Below are positions 1-6,467 of a stretch of DNA of 29,723 nt, one piece after another. The notes beneath the pieces were generated by a model, which made no database searches, had not been told where the DNA came from, and worked only from the letters and a program-made list of their open reading frames with translations. Origin of the DNA: a virus; the IMG/VR virus record IMGVR_UViG_3300046167_000094, positions 1 through 29,723 of that record; one strand, written 5' to 3'. Each line of letters starts with the position of its first letter. The stretch's first letter is position 1. The position numbers and the translations under genes are program-made.

Positions 1-66
1 CACTTTAAATCTAAAGTCGTTTGTGTCACTTAAGTAAGGTCTAATTGTAATTTCTTGTGTTTTCAT
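1..66 (-). CDS. 5' end of an unidentified gene, cut by the window edge
   Basis: An ATG at 64-66 opens 22 codons without a stop, reading MKTQEITIRPYLSDTNDFRF and on to the edge. The rest lies outside the window, so no family can be assigned. It is preceded by a 114-base gap after the ParB-like gene holding a weak promoter candidate, so it may start a new transcription unit. Same strand as all other genes. Confidence 0.6.
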   Translation of the reverse strand, partial: MKTQEITIRPYLSDTNDFRFKV

Positions 67-180
67 AATTGTTTTTTTTAATGGTTTATTGATTTCTATA
101 CCGCTAAATTAAAACTTTTTTTTCAATTACAATACAAAAATGAAAGTTTTTTTTAATTTTTTACGAAAACTTTACGAAAA
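67..180 (-). promoter_or_regulatory. AT-rich intergenic region with tandem TTTACGAAAA repeats and a weak promoter candidate
   Basis: The gap after the ParB-like gene carries two copies of TTTACGAAAA (plus-strand reading) at 160-169 and 171-180, an 11-base period as expected for a protein binding one DNA face. On the minus strand TATTG, 18 bases, then TAATTTAG resembles a Bacteroidota promoter with an imperfect -7 box. The string TTTTAATTTAGC recurs upstream of the primase gene near 2717-2730. Function is inferred only from position and repetition. Confidence 0.3.
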
Positions 181-618
181 TTATTTCCCGCATAACTCGC
201 AAACGTCTTTGTCGTCGTCGGTTTCTTTGGGTTGTTCATCGTCAATAGGTAAATCAAACACCGGTAAATCAACCCCCCATTCAATTAATTGTTTTGCGTC
301 CCATTCATTTGCTAATATATCCCAATCCCATTCACCAAAACCCGAATTGTCTTTGATTATGAATTCGCGCTTTTGCGCCTCTGTTAAACCTTTTTGAATA
401 TATATTGGAACTTCAAACAAACCCGCAGCCATACACGCTTTTAAACGCATATTGCCGCCTAATATGGTCATTGTTTCGTCAACAACAATAGGTCGAATTT
501 CCAACATTTGCGGAAACTCTTTTATTGACTTAATAAGTTTTTTGAATTTTGCGTCTTTGATTAAACGCGGATTGTTCGGCGTTTGTTTAATTTCTTTAAC
601 GCTGACAATTTTACGCAT
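181..618 (-). CDS. ParB/sulfiredoxin-like nuclease-domain protein
   Basis: 145 residues. The N-terminal half looks like a ParB-N fold: an early VSVKEIKQTPNNPR segment, then the motif LGGNMRLKACMAAG (about residues 54-67), which fits the GGxxR-type nucleotide-binding box of ParB-like proteins. The C-terminal part is acidic and ends with CELCGK, two cysteines that might bind a metal. In phages such proteins are often found alone or next to DNA methyltransferases and may act in DNA modification or regulation rather than plasmid partition; no methyltransferase is visible here. It lies at the downstream end of the replication operon, directly after a small membrane-protein gene. Confidence 0.7.
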   Translation of the reverse strand: MRKIVSVKEIKQTPNNPRLIKDAKFKKLIKSIKEFPQMLEIRPIVVDETMTILGGNMRLKACMAAGLFEVPIYIQKGLTEAQKREFIIKDNSGFGEWDWDILANEWDAKQLIEWGVDLPVFDLPIDDEQPKETDDDKDVCELCGK

Positions 619-801
619 TTACTTTTGAGAATACCAAATAAAAGATATACCAACAATAAACAAATGTAATTCCAAACAATGTTCGTTTTGGTCTTCAACA
701 GGTGATTCAATAACAACGTGATCCATTTTAGAATCCCAATAATTAATGCCGATTAAACAACCATAAATTGGGTAAATGATAGTATTAAAATTTATTCGCA
801 T
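619..801 (-). CDS. Small putative membrane protein
   Basis: 60 residues if started at the ATG at 799-801; a longer reading from 846 would run deep into the upstream gene. The start overlaps the end of the preceding gene by 10 bases, typical of this operon. Two hydrophobic stretches, near residues 7-22 (IIYPIYGCLIGINYW) and 43-58 (LHLFIVGISFIWY), flank an acidic middle, so it could be a two-pass membrane protein. I do not recognise the family. Confidence 0.55.
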   Translation of the reverse strand: MRINFNTIIYPIYGCLIGINYWDSKMDHVVIESPVEDQNEHCLELHLFIVGISFIWYSQK

Positions 802-1022
802 TTCTTGAAATATTTTTTGTAAATATACAAATATATTTCCCAACACTTATTGTTGGCTTCAACCTTATTGTACGTTTGCGGTGACAATGTTTTTTTGCCG
901 CGTTCGTCAATTTGCACACGCAAACCTTTTATTGTTGGATGAACTGCAACCTTTATGTCGTTTTTTAAACACCATTGTAAAGCGGTGCGGTGTTCGTCTT
1001 TTGGATTTAATATTTTCGCCAT
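792..1022 (-). CDS. Small conserved-looking phage protein, function unknown
   Basis: 76 residues, starting MAKILNPKDEHRTALQWCLK and ending in a Tyr/Lys-rich tail. The middle is basic (KVAVHPTIKGLRVQIDERGKK). No catalytic motif is visible. It starts two bases after the best end of the primase-helicase reading frame (1025), and its own end overlaps the next gene, so it belongs to the replication operon. The promoter-like GTATATTTAC within 811-829 is simply coding sequence for the Tyr-rich tail. Confidence 0.6.
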   Translation of the reverse strand: MAKILNPKDEHRTALQWCLKNDIKVAVHPTIKGLRVQIDERGKKTLSPQTYNKVEANNKCWEIYLYIYKKYFKKCE

Positions 1023-1024
1023 AG

Positions 1025-1100
1025 TTAAAAAGGTAAATCGTCTGTTATTACTTCAAATTTTTTTGTTTCCAAATCAATGTCTTTATAAATTCCGCCGTTT
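1025..1100 (-). other. Out-of-frame C-terminal tail of the replicative helicase
   Basis: Directly after the helicase stop at 1101-1103 the +1 frame continues as KNGGIYKDIDLETKKFEVI and ends TDDLPF at the stop 1025-1027, two bases before the next ATG. The stretch is Lys/Asp-rich, tightly spaced to the next gene, and reads as a natural C-terminus. Removing one base from the CCC at 1110-1112 would give A-P-D-F-K-N-G-G without a break. Either an insertion split the gene or +1 recoding occurs here. Confidence 0.55.
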
Positions 1101-1937
1101 TTAAAATCCGGGCGCGATATCGAATTCGCCTAATTGTCCGTTTTCTTTTCGTTTAACCTTTTCAACATATATTTTTACAACGTCCGATTTAAACTTTGTG
1201 CGTTCGCCAATGCAACGATAAACAATCAAACCGTTATATGCTTTATTAAAAAAATCTGCTGAACCGCTAATGTCATACAATGTCGGTTTTTTATATTTTC
1301 CGTTTTCAGATTCTATTTTGCGCGGGTGCGCTACTAAAAACAAATGTGTGTTTGTCTGTTGGCAAAATTGCGTTATTTCAGACAATGCGCGCCCAATATA
1401 TGAATGGTCCTTTTGCGCTGAATGGTCGAGCATATTCCATGGATCAATCACGCAAACATTTATTCCCTTTTGAAATACTAATTCTTTGAACGCGTTTAAA
1501 ATGCCTTTTAACGTTAGGTTTTCTAAATCTATTTTAACCCAAAAGAAATGGTCTTGAATAAAATCTTTTGTTTGGTTTAGTTGTTCGTTGTTACAATTAA
1601 CCTCGTTTAATTTATTTGCAATTCGTTTGATATGGCCTTCGTATGGAAATGATTCCGGCGCAAACATAGCGCAACGCATATCGTAACGCGTCGCTAAATT
1701 GCAGCATATTTGGTCCATTACGTCGGATTTACCCGAATTAGGTATTCCTGTCACAACTGACCATTGGCCCAACTCCATTTTAAAATATGTATCGGCATTT
1801 GGTAAACCTATTGAATAGTTTTTGACGCCGTTTTCGTTATAGTTTAAAACATTATCCCAAATGTTTTCAATATTCAATACACCTTCTAATGGAAAGTTTT
1901 TAGCCGTTTTTATGACGTTTCGCAGCGCTTCAGGCAC
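1101..1937 (-). CDS. DnaB-like replicative helicase domain (second half of a split primase-helicase)
   Basis: 278 residues in this frame. It is a RecA-fold ATPase of the DnaB/gp4 type: Walker A GIPNSGKSD near residue 64, a Walker B-like VCVIDPWNMLDH near residue 160, then LFLVAHPRK, resembling the DnaB motif 3 region, and a basic KVKRKENGQLGEFD segment. It would unwind the replication fork. The nominal start (GTG at 1935-1937) overlaps the primase end by 8 bases. In related phages these two domains form one roughly 550-residue protein, and here the reading flows from primase into helicase with a single +1 shift at the TGA 1930-1932. A second +1 shift extends the C-terminus to 1025. Undoing both gives an uninterrupted 557-residue protein. 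Confidence 0.8.
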   Translation of the reverse strand: MPEALRNVIKTAKNFPLEGVLNIENIWDNVLNYNENGVKNYSIGLPNADTYFKMELGQWSVVTGIPNSGKSDVMDQICCNLATRYDMRCAMFAPESFPYEGHIKRIANKLNEVNCNNEQLNQTKDFIQDHFFWVKIDLENLTLKGILNAFKELVFQKGINVCVIDPWNMLDHSAQKDHSYIGRALSEITQFCQQTNTHLFLVAHPRKIESENGKYKKPTLYDISGSADFFNKAYNGLIVYRCIGERTKFKSDVVKIYVEKVKRKENGQLGEFDIAPGF

Positions 1938-2700
1938 CTTTTGTTGTCAATATCTCGTTTGCGTCTTTAAAGTCGCCAAAATCAACGTATTTACAACGGT
2001 ATGCACCAAAGCGTCGTGACAATTCATTGCGAAGTTCGATTCCCGGATTGTCGTTGTCGGTGCAAAGTATTATTTCCGTTTTATCTTTAAAGTATTCAAA
2101 ACAATTATCTAAATATTCCAAACGTTGATTCCCTTTTGATGCGCCATTTGGAACGCTGCAAACTGAATAGATGCCCGCTTCATGAAGTGACAACGCGTCA
2201 ATTTCGCCCTCAACAATGTAGATTTTTTCCATTGTTTTAATATTGTCCAAACCGTAAAATATCAATTCAGCGCCGGAAACCATTTTGAAATTCTTTTGGC
2301 CGTCACGATATTTGACATTTACCAAATTGTTTTCGCGGTAATAATTAAAATTAATTGCGCGGCGTTTGGCGTTTACTTGTGGAAAATATTCTAATGATTC
2401 GCCGATTTTCCAATGTTGAAGGGTTGGTTCTGTTATGCCTCTATTTGCAAACCATTTAATAACGCGGTCCGTTAAATTAACTTTTATTTTTTGCGGACGA
2501 ATATATTCTTTTTTCTTTTCAAATTTTGTTGTCCCCGCCCAACCGCAATTGTGACAATTAAATAAACCTTTGTCAATATCAACGGACAAACATTTGTCGC
2601 GTTTGTTTTTTCGCGTTGTGCTGCATTGCGGACATTGTGTTTTGATTTTTCCGGTTGACTTATTGCCGACGTCAATTCCGAAATCGTGAAATGTTTTCAT
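1930..2700 (-). CDS. Phage DNA primase, zinc-finger and TOPRIM domains
   Basis: 256 residues. The N-terminus holds a Cys4 zinc ribbon, CPQC near residue 23 and CHNCGW near 49, as in T7 gp4-type primases that read the priming site. A TOPRIM core follows: IYIVEGEIDALSLHEAG (about 159-175) carries the catalytic Glu, and CTDNDNPG (about 213-220) the DxD metal pair. It ends at DANEILTTKGA then TGA, and the expected linker into the helicase (EALRNVIKTAK) continues in the +1 frame. I read it as the front of a split primase-helicase. It opens with MKTFHDFGID at an ATG; the 39-base gap upstream holds no convincing promoter. Confidence 0.85.
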   Translation of the reverse strand: MKTFHDFGIDVGNKSTGKIKTQCPQCSTTRKNKRDKCLSVDIDKGLFNCHNCGWAGTTKFEKKKEYIRPQKIKVNLTDRVIKWFANRGITEPTLQHWKIGESLEYFPQVNAKRRAINFNYYRENNLVNVKYRDGQKNFKMVSGAELIFYGLDNIKTMEKIYIVEGEIDALSLHEAGIYSVCSVPNGASKGNQRLEYLDNCFEYFKDKTEIILCTDNDNPGIELRNELSRRFGAYRCKYVDFGDFKDANEILTTKGA

Positions 2701-2739
2701 TATGTTTTTGTTTTCTATTTGCTAAATTAAAAATTTATT

Positions 2740-3273
2740 TTAATATTTAGGTATATAGTAAAATAATTTTTCAATATTTTTAAGTTGGTTGTTTTTTATT
2801 TCGTAAGTATCTGTTTTCATTTTGAAAGTTGTTCCGTTTGAACGCGTACGCTTGACGCCTTTTTTATATAACACCGCTAATTTTAATAATTCTTTTTTTC
2901 TTAAAAACCCGCAAATGGTCAATTCATTAGATTGTTTGTTTAGTGAACAAAAAATATAAATATCGCAATCGAATTGTTTTTGATGCGCCACGAAATTATT
3001 TACAAAATAATCCTTTACGTCAACGTTTCGGCCCATTGTCTTGACGTCAATTTTAAATCCTTTGTACTGAAAATCAAAACCACCGTCAAACCCTTTTTTA
3101 AATTCGTGATCAAAACCAAATAAACGTTTGACCATTATTTCGCCTACTAATCCAACAAATTGTTGCTCTTTATTGCCGTTACCCTCAAAACGATTTCCAA
3201 TGTTATTTTCGTTTAAAAACGTCCACACGTCGTTTTTTAATTGTTTCGGTATGTTATATTTTCTATTTAACAT
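2740..3273 (-). CDS. Putative PD-(D/E)XK-type nuclease
   Basis: 177 residues. The core looks like a restriction-endonuclease fold: a Glu in GLVGEIMVKRLFG (about residues 43-55), then GFDGGFDFQYKGFKIDVKT (about 62-80), giving the Asp and the D-x-K pair. A beta-rich and basic C-terminus follows. Possible jobs are Holliday-junction or single-strand cleavage in replication and recombination, or host DNA degradation. Its start overlaps the preceding replication gene by 11 bases. The family assignment rests on motif reading only. Confidence 0.55.
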   Translation of the reverse strand: MLNRKYNIPKQLKNDVWTFLNENNIGNRFEGNGNKEQQFVGLVGEIMVKRLFGFDHEFKKGFDGGFDFQYKGFKIDVKTMGRNVDVKDYFVNNFVAHQKQFDCDIYIFCSLNKQSNELTICGFLRKKELLKLAVLYKKGVKRTRSNGTTFKMKTDTYEIKNNQLKNIEKLFYYIPKY

Positions 3274-4177
3274 TCAAAACGTATTGTTTTAATTCTTGAA
3301 ACTCGTTTGTCATCATCAAACCACGAATTTGGAATTCATGAATATCACCATTTTTAGTTTTTGCGCCTATTTCTTTTTGACCGCTTGCCGGATTTCGATA
3401 TACAAAAAATTCTTTTAACCCTTTTATTTTTTGATAGCCAACCGGTTTTTGTTTTGCCTTGTGCTGAACCATAAAACGGTCAATGTATTTAATTCCGTTT
3501 TTGTCGGTGTTTCTTAATTTAAGAATTGATAAAAAATTGTTTTGCCAAAATTCGTCATTCCTTAATTCTTTTGAAACATTGTAAACCTCGCGTAAATTAT
3601 AGCCATCTAAACGTTCAATTTTATCTAAACAATCCAACCATTTGTTTTTTTGTGCCTCTGTTTTAGGTCTATATTTTAAAGGAAATAATGATGCAAAATG
3701 CGAAAACGCCTTTGTTGTTTTTTCTGAATATTGGCGCTTTTTCGATTTTGTAGGTATTTCTTTATTTAGTATTTCTTTATTATATATATTACTATATATA
3801 TTATTATTAGTATTACTTTGTTGCGGATTTACCGCAGCGGTAAAAACCGCGACGGTTTTGTCGGCATCGGTTTTTCCGTTTGCGGTGTCGTTTAAATGAT
3901 AATTGTACCCTGCGAATTTCCCGCCTTTGCGAACCTCAACGCGTACCAAAAAACCCGCTTCGATTAATTCTTTAATCCTTTTGTTTATGGCGTCTTTACC
4001 CTCTTTAAAATGCCCGCAAATAAATGAAACTGTCATTTCTGTTTTTGAATCGTGCGAAAAAAGCCAACAATATAAACCCGTTGCCGTTGCTGAAATACCT
4101 TTGTGGCGAAATATAGCATTCGGAACAACTGTAAAGCGTTCAAATTTTTTCGGTTTGTAAATCTTATTGTATTCCAT
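3263..4177 (-). CDS. Helix-turn-helix replication-initiation-like protein
   Basis: 304 residues. The first 110 residues form a winged helix typical of phage replication proteins: FTVVPNAIFRHKGISATATG, then GKDAINKRIKELIEAGFL. A low-complexity Asn-rich linker (SNTNNNIYSNIYNKE, near residues 121-136) separates it from a basic C-terminal region (residues 145-300), the layout of DnaD/gpO-like initiators that bind the origin and load the helicase. It sits upstream of primase-helicase in one run of overlapping genes. Its transcript appears to begin at a promoter near 4264-4295 with a terminator-like hairpin between promoter and start. Confidence 0.65.
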   Translation of the reverse strand: MEYNKIYKPKKFERFTVVPNAIFRHKGISATATGLYCWLFSHDSKTEMTVSFICGHFKEGKDAINKRIKELIEAGFLVRVEVRKGGKFAGYNYHLNDTANGKTDADKTVAVFTAAVNPQQSNTNNNIYSNIYNKEILNKEIPTKSKKRQYSEKTTKAFSHFASLFPLKYRPKTEAQKNKWLDCLDKIERLDGYNLREVYNVSKELRNDEFWQNNFLSILKLRNTDKNGIKYIDRFMVQHKAKQKPVGYQKIKGLKEFFVYRNPASGQKEIGAKTKNGDIHEFQIRGLMMTNEFQELKQYVLNVK

Positions 4178-4183
4178 ATATAA

Positions 4184-4231
4184 AAAATAACCCTATCAAA
4201 TCGGCGGTCGCGGTCGCTTCATCAATAGGGT
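4184..4231 (-). terminator. Terminator-like hairpin in the leader of the replication gene
   Basis: On the minus-strand RNA, ACCCUAUUGA (4231-4222) pairs with UUGAUAGGGU (4199-4190) over 10 base pairs including two G-U pairs. The loop is about 22 bases and GC-rich, and a U-rich tail UAUUUUUU follows. It lies between a good promoter (4264-4295) and the gene start at 4177, so it could attenuate the operon or end a roughly 75-base RNA. The first arm overlaps the stop codon of a 12-codon mini-ORF. Confidence 0.5.
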
Positions 4232-4260
4232 ATTGAAAATTTTTTAATGCCGCGACGCAT
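4222..4260 (-). CDS. Candidate leaderless leader peptide (12 residues)
   Basis: ATG at 4258-4260 opens MRRGIKKFSIPY and stops at TGA 4222-4224. The ATG follows the promoter -7 box by three bases, the same geometry as the terminase small subunit and the cassette nuclease, which suggests a leaderless transcript. The last three codons lie in the first arm of the downstream hairpin, so a ribosome here would block it. A second mini-ORF (MKRPRPPI) starts in a TGATG overlap and runs through the loop. Coding status is inferred only from layout. Confidence 0.3.
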   Translation of the reverse strand: MRRGIKKFSIPY

Positions 4261-4263
4261 AAA

Positions 4264-4295
4264 GCAAAAATAATTAATTATTTCACAAAATCAAA
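4264..4295 (-). promoter_or_regulatory. Bacteroidota-type promoter, TTTG-N19-TATTTTTGC
   Basis: Minus strand TTTG (4295-4292), 19 bases, then TATTTTTG (4272-4265) followed by C. This matches the -33/-7 consensus (TTG/TTTG about 19 bases from TAnnTTTG) better than any other site in the window. It overlaps the 3' end of the upstream small gene and points at the replication-gene leader. Confidence 0.6.
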
Positions 4296-4528
4296 TTATA
4301 TTTTATGTCGTCACAAAAGGAACGCAGTTCGTCGAATATCTTTTTTAACTGATCTAAAGGAATTTCGCCATCCTCGTATTTGTACCATAGTAATTCAATT
4401 AATAAGTCGAATTCAACACGCGTTGATTTGCCTACATATTCATAAGTGACCGCTAAATTATCCGGCGATGATTGTGTGAAACGGATTTTTTGATTTTCCG
4501 CGTCAAAGTAAACTGTGTGATATTTCAT
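4283..4528 (-). CDS. Hypothetical protein
   Basis: 81 residues, acidic and aromatic (MKYHTVYFDAENQKIRFTQ at the start, ELLWYKYEDGE in the middle). No catalytic or membrane motif is seen. It shares an ATGA four-base overlap with the VRR-NUC gene ahead of it, so the two are probably translationally coupled. Its 3' end contains the -33 element of the next promoter. Confidence 0.6.
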   Translation of the reverse strand: MKYHTVYFDAENQKIRFTQSSPDNLAVTYEYVGKSTRVEFDLLIELLWYKYEDGEIPLDQLKKIFDELRSFCDDIKYNLIL

Positions 4529-4914
4529 TTTTTTGGTTGGTTGATTAATTCATTTTTAAAGTATTTGTCAATGACATTCACGCAATCGTCGAAATCATTT
4601 GTCCAATATACGGCCCAATTGCAATTTTCGAGCCATTTAAGCCACTTTTTTTGGTTGTCCGTAGGTTTGTTATATTTATATTTTAATTCGACCGCTAAAC
4701 CGCTAAAAACGTTGTTTGGTGTAAATATTAATAAATCGGGGATTCCGGGCTTCGCGCCTAAATATTTCATTTTGTATTGTTCGAACTTGCTTCGTTTACC
4801 CTCATTCATTGGGTGCGTAAATATCGCGTCGGGATATTGCATTATTAAATAATTCATAATTGCCCGTTGCAATTTATCTTCACCGCCCAAATATTTTTCG
4901 TAAGGGTTCGCCAT
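4525..4914 (-). CDS. VRR-NUC domain nuclease
   Basis: 129 residues. The motif order is that of the VRR-NUC (PD-(D/E)XK superfamily) fold: E near residue 12 in GGEDKLQRAIMNYL, then GAKPGIPDLLIFTP (about 53-66) with the catalytic Asp, AVELKYK (about 73-79) with E-x-K, and TDNQKKWLKWLE with the conserved Gln. Such enzymes cut branched or replication DNA, and stand-alone versions are common beside phage replication genes. Its start overlaps the stop of the preceding 47-residue gene (TAATG), and its stop overlaps the next start. Confidence 0.8.
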   Translation of the reverse strand: MANPYEKYLGGEDKLQRAIMNYLIMQYPDAIFTHPMNEGKRSKFEQYKMKYLGAKPGIPDLLIFTPNNVFSGLAVELKYKYNKPTDNQKKWLKWLENCNWAVYWTNDFDDCVNVIDKYFKNELINQPKK

Positions 4915-5057
4915 TATATTATTGCGTTGTCTAGTGTTTCAATAATGTTTCGCAGTTCTGCCTTTTCAAACGTTCCACTTAATTCGTGTTTATACGTTTT
5001 AAATGACAATTCGAAATGGTCTTTTTTTACCTCTTTGATTTTTATTTTTATTTGCAT
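4914..5057 (-). CDS. Small hypothetical protein (47 residues)
   Basis: ATG at 5055-5057 reads MQIKIKIKEVKKDHFELSFK and continues to NIIETLDNAII. The alternating hydrophobic and charged pattern suggests beta strands followed by a helix. It begins two bases after the DnaA-like gene ends, and its stop shares bases with the VRR-NUC start, so its coding status rests on tight operon packing. Function is unknown. Confidence 0.55.
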   Translation of the reverse strand: MQIKIKIKEVKKDHFELSFKTYKHELSGTFEKAELRNIIETLDNAII

Positions 5058-5058
5058 T

Positions 5059-5439
5059 TTATATCCTTTTTAATTTTTTTATTTCGTTTCTTAAAATATC
5101 GTTTTCAATAACTAAATTATTATATTTATACAACATTGATTCCGGCGTTAATTTTTCCGCTTTGAAATCTGACAATATTTGAATTTTTAAACTTTCAAAC
5201 TCTGACTTAAAAAATTCGTCAAACCTCAACCAATCGTTAAAATTTCTCAAACCATAAACAACCGACGCATGATCACGTCCGACGGCCGCACCGATTTTTT
5301 TAACTGATTTTTTACTGACGTGCTTTGCAAGCCAAAAGTATGCACCCCGCGCCATAACAATATCACGTTCGCGGGTGTTTGTTGTTATGTCACATTCAAA
5401 ATGTTTATTTACTTTTTTTACTAAATATTCTAATTTCAT
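5059..5439 (-). CDS. DnaA domain-IV-like DNA-binding protein
   Basis: 126 residues. Residues 22-67 match the DNA-binding domain IV of bacterial DnaA: RERDIVMARGAYFWLAKH followed by KKIGAAVGRDHASVVYGLRN, which keeps the GRDHxxV signature that reads DnaA boxes. DnaA's AAA+ ATPase domain is absent. The C-terminal third is a charged helix that may form a coiled coil (NNLVIENDILRNEIKKLKRI). It may bind the phage origin or compete for host DnaA boxes. It lies between the exonuclease and VRR-NUC genes. Confidence 0.75.
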   Translation of the reverse strand: MKLEYLVKKVNKHFECDITTNTRERDIVMARGAYFWLAKHVSKKSVKKIGAAVGRDHASVVYGLRNFNDWLRFDEFFKSEFESLKIQILSDFKAEKLTPESMLYKYNNLVIENDILRNEIKKLKRI

Positions 5440-5448
5440 TGTTTTATT

Positions 5449-6204
5449 TTATAATATTAAACTACCATCATCGTGAAAATCATTCCAAATATAACCCGAA
5501 ACAATTCCGGTATCACAATATATTTTCCAATCGGCAAACGCACGTTTCCACGCTTTACGCCCTTGCTCAATCATTTCATCGCTTAATGTGTACACCTCAA
5601 CCGAAAACGGATAATTTGTTTCGACCGCTATAAATTTAAAGGAATCAACGCCGCACATATCCATATAAAAAGCCGCTTGTAAATGATAGCCGTATTTATA
5701 AACATCACGACGAAACGCCATTGGTGCGTTGTCTTGGCACGTTTTAACGTCTGAAATAAAGTTTTCGACGCGGTTCAAACAATCGGGACGAACGCGCACG
5801 TCCAAACCTTCGTGTTTTAAATAGTGTGATAACTCGATTTCACCCTTGCAATATTGTTGCGCCAAATCGTGATTGCGAAAGTTGTCCAATATTTTAGTGA
5901 TTTTTTGGTGGTCATCAAAAGAAACTAATTTTTTACCTTCGGCCTTTTTTTGTTCAATGGCGAATTGTTCTTTTCCCGCTTTTGTTCGGCGGTCAATTTT
6001 CGGCATAACGTGAAAATCTTTGTAATACATTTCGGGTTCTAACATTGCGCAATGAACCGCAGTTCCTAACGCCATCGCCGACGATTCAAATGGTTTTTGA
6101 TTTAAAAAATGATATACCGATTTTTTATGTATTGCTTTTAAACCCGACGCGCTGATTCCAAGCGACGAATGATATTTTTCGTTTGAATCAAATTGTACTT
6201 TCAT
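5449..6204 (-). CDS. RecE/YqaJ-like PD-(D/E)XK exonuclease
   Basis: 251 residues, fitting the phage PDDEXK exonuclease family (DUF3799/YqaJ type). Features in order: a Ser-Gly-Leu motif (GISASGLKAIHK, residues 17-28), MALGTAVHCAMLEPE (about 44-58), GLDVRVRPDCL (about 133-143) with the catalytic Asp, ISDVKTC (about 150-156) with D-x-K, and YGYHLQAAFY (about 171-180). It degrades double-stranded ends to give single strands for annealing. It is coupled by ATGA overlap to the small gene before it and lies near the SSB-like and annealing-protein genes, forming a recombination module. Confidence 0.85.
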   Translation of the reverse strand: MKVQFDSNEKYHSSLGISASGLKAIHKKSVYHFLNQKPFESSAMALGTAVHCAMLEPEMYYKDFHVMPKIDRRTKAGKEQFAIEQKKAEGKKLVSFDDHQKITKILDNFRNHDLAQQYCKGEIELSHYLKHEGLDVRVRPDCLNRVENFISDVKTCQDNAPMAFRRDVYKYGYHLQAAFYMDMCGVDSFKFIAVETNYPFSVEVYTLSDEMIEQGRKAWKRAFADWKIYCDTGIVSGYIWNDFHDDGSLIL

Positions 6205-6353
6205 TGTAATAATTTTTTCGCGTCAACATTACGGTCAACCAAAAATTGGCCGTTTAATTCTGAAATAGTCATTTCAAGTTTTTCGATTTTCTTTTGCATT
6301 GCATCAATCCGCAAATACAAAAAATACATTGTTTCCATATTCATTGTTTTCAT
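6201..6353 (-). CDS. Small coiled-coil-like protein (50 residues)
   Basis: ATG at 6351-6353 reads MKTMNMETMYFLYLRIDAMQ, then a heptad-like KKIEKLEMTISELN helix, ending at TGA 6201-6203. The stop and the exonuclease start overlap as ATGA, strong support for a real coupled gene. A promoter lies just upstream (6370-6402). It may be an exonuclease partner, but no family is recognised. Confidence 0.6.
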   Translation of the reverse strand: MKTMNMETMYFLYLRIDAMQKKIEKLEMTISELNGQFLVDRNVDAKKLLQ

Positions 6354-6369
6354 TTTTAAAATTAATAGT

Positions 6370-6402
6370 GTAAAACTAAAAATATATTTTTAATTTACAA
6401 AA
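6370..6402 (-). promoter_or_regulatory. Promoter, TTTTG-N19-TAGTTTTAC
   Basis: Minus strand TTTTG (6402-6398), 19 bases, then TAGTTTTA (6378-6371) followed by C. The spacing is ideal, and the -7 box has A in place of the final G. It sits directly after the terminator at 6412-6443 and before the small gene coupled to the exonuclease. Confidence 0.5.
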
Positions 6403-6411
6403 CATTAACAT

Positions 6412-6443
6412 AAAAAAAACGGCTTCATATCTGAAACCGCTTT
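6412..6443 (-). terminator. Intrinsic terminator after the SSB-like gene
   Basis: Minus RNA CGGUUUCA, loop GAUA, UGAAGCCG, then eight U. All eight pairs form with one G-U wobble, which would be an A-C mismatch in plus-strand RNA, so the hairpin is minus-specific. Confidence 0.8.
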
Positions 6444-6467
6444 TCGTTTTGTTTGTCATTTGGTCGA

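Noticed and set aside
811-829. GTATATTTACAAA, resembling the promoter string before protease and tail tube genes
   Set aside because: It is inside a coding sequence and simply encodes a Tyr/Lys-rich tail, with no new gene placed to use it.
1930-1937. Primase and helicase as two natural genes with an 8-base overlap
   Set aside because: The helicase would need a GTG start that cuts through a linker known from fused proteins, and its own C-terminus is also out of frame. I favour a broken single gene but cannot exclude this.
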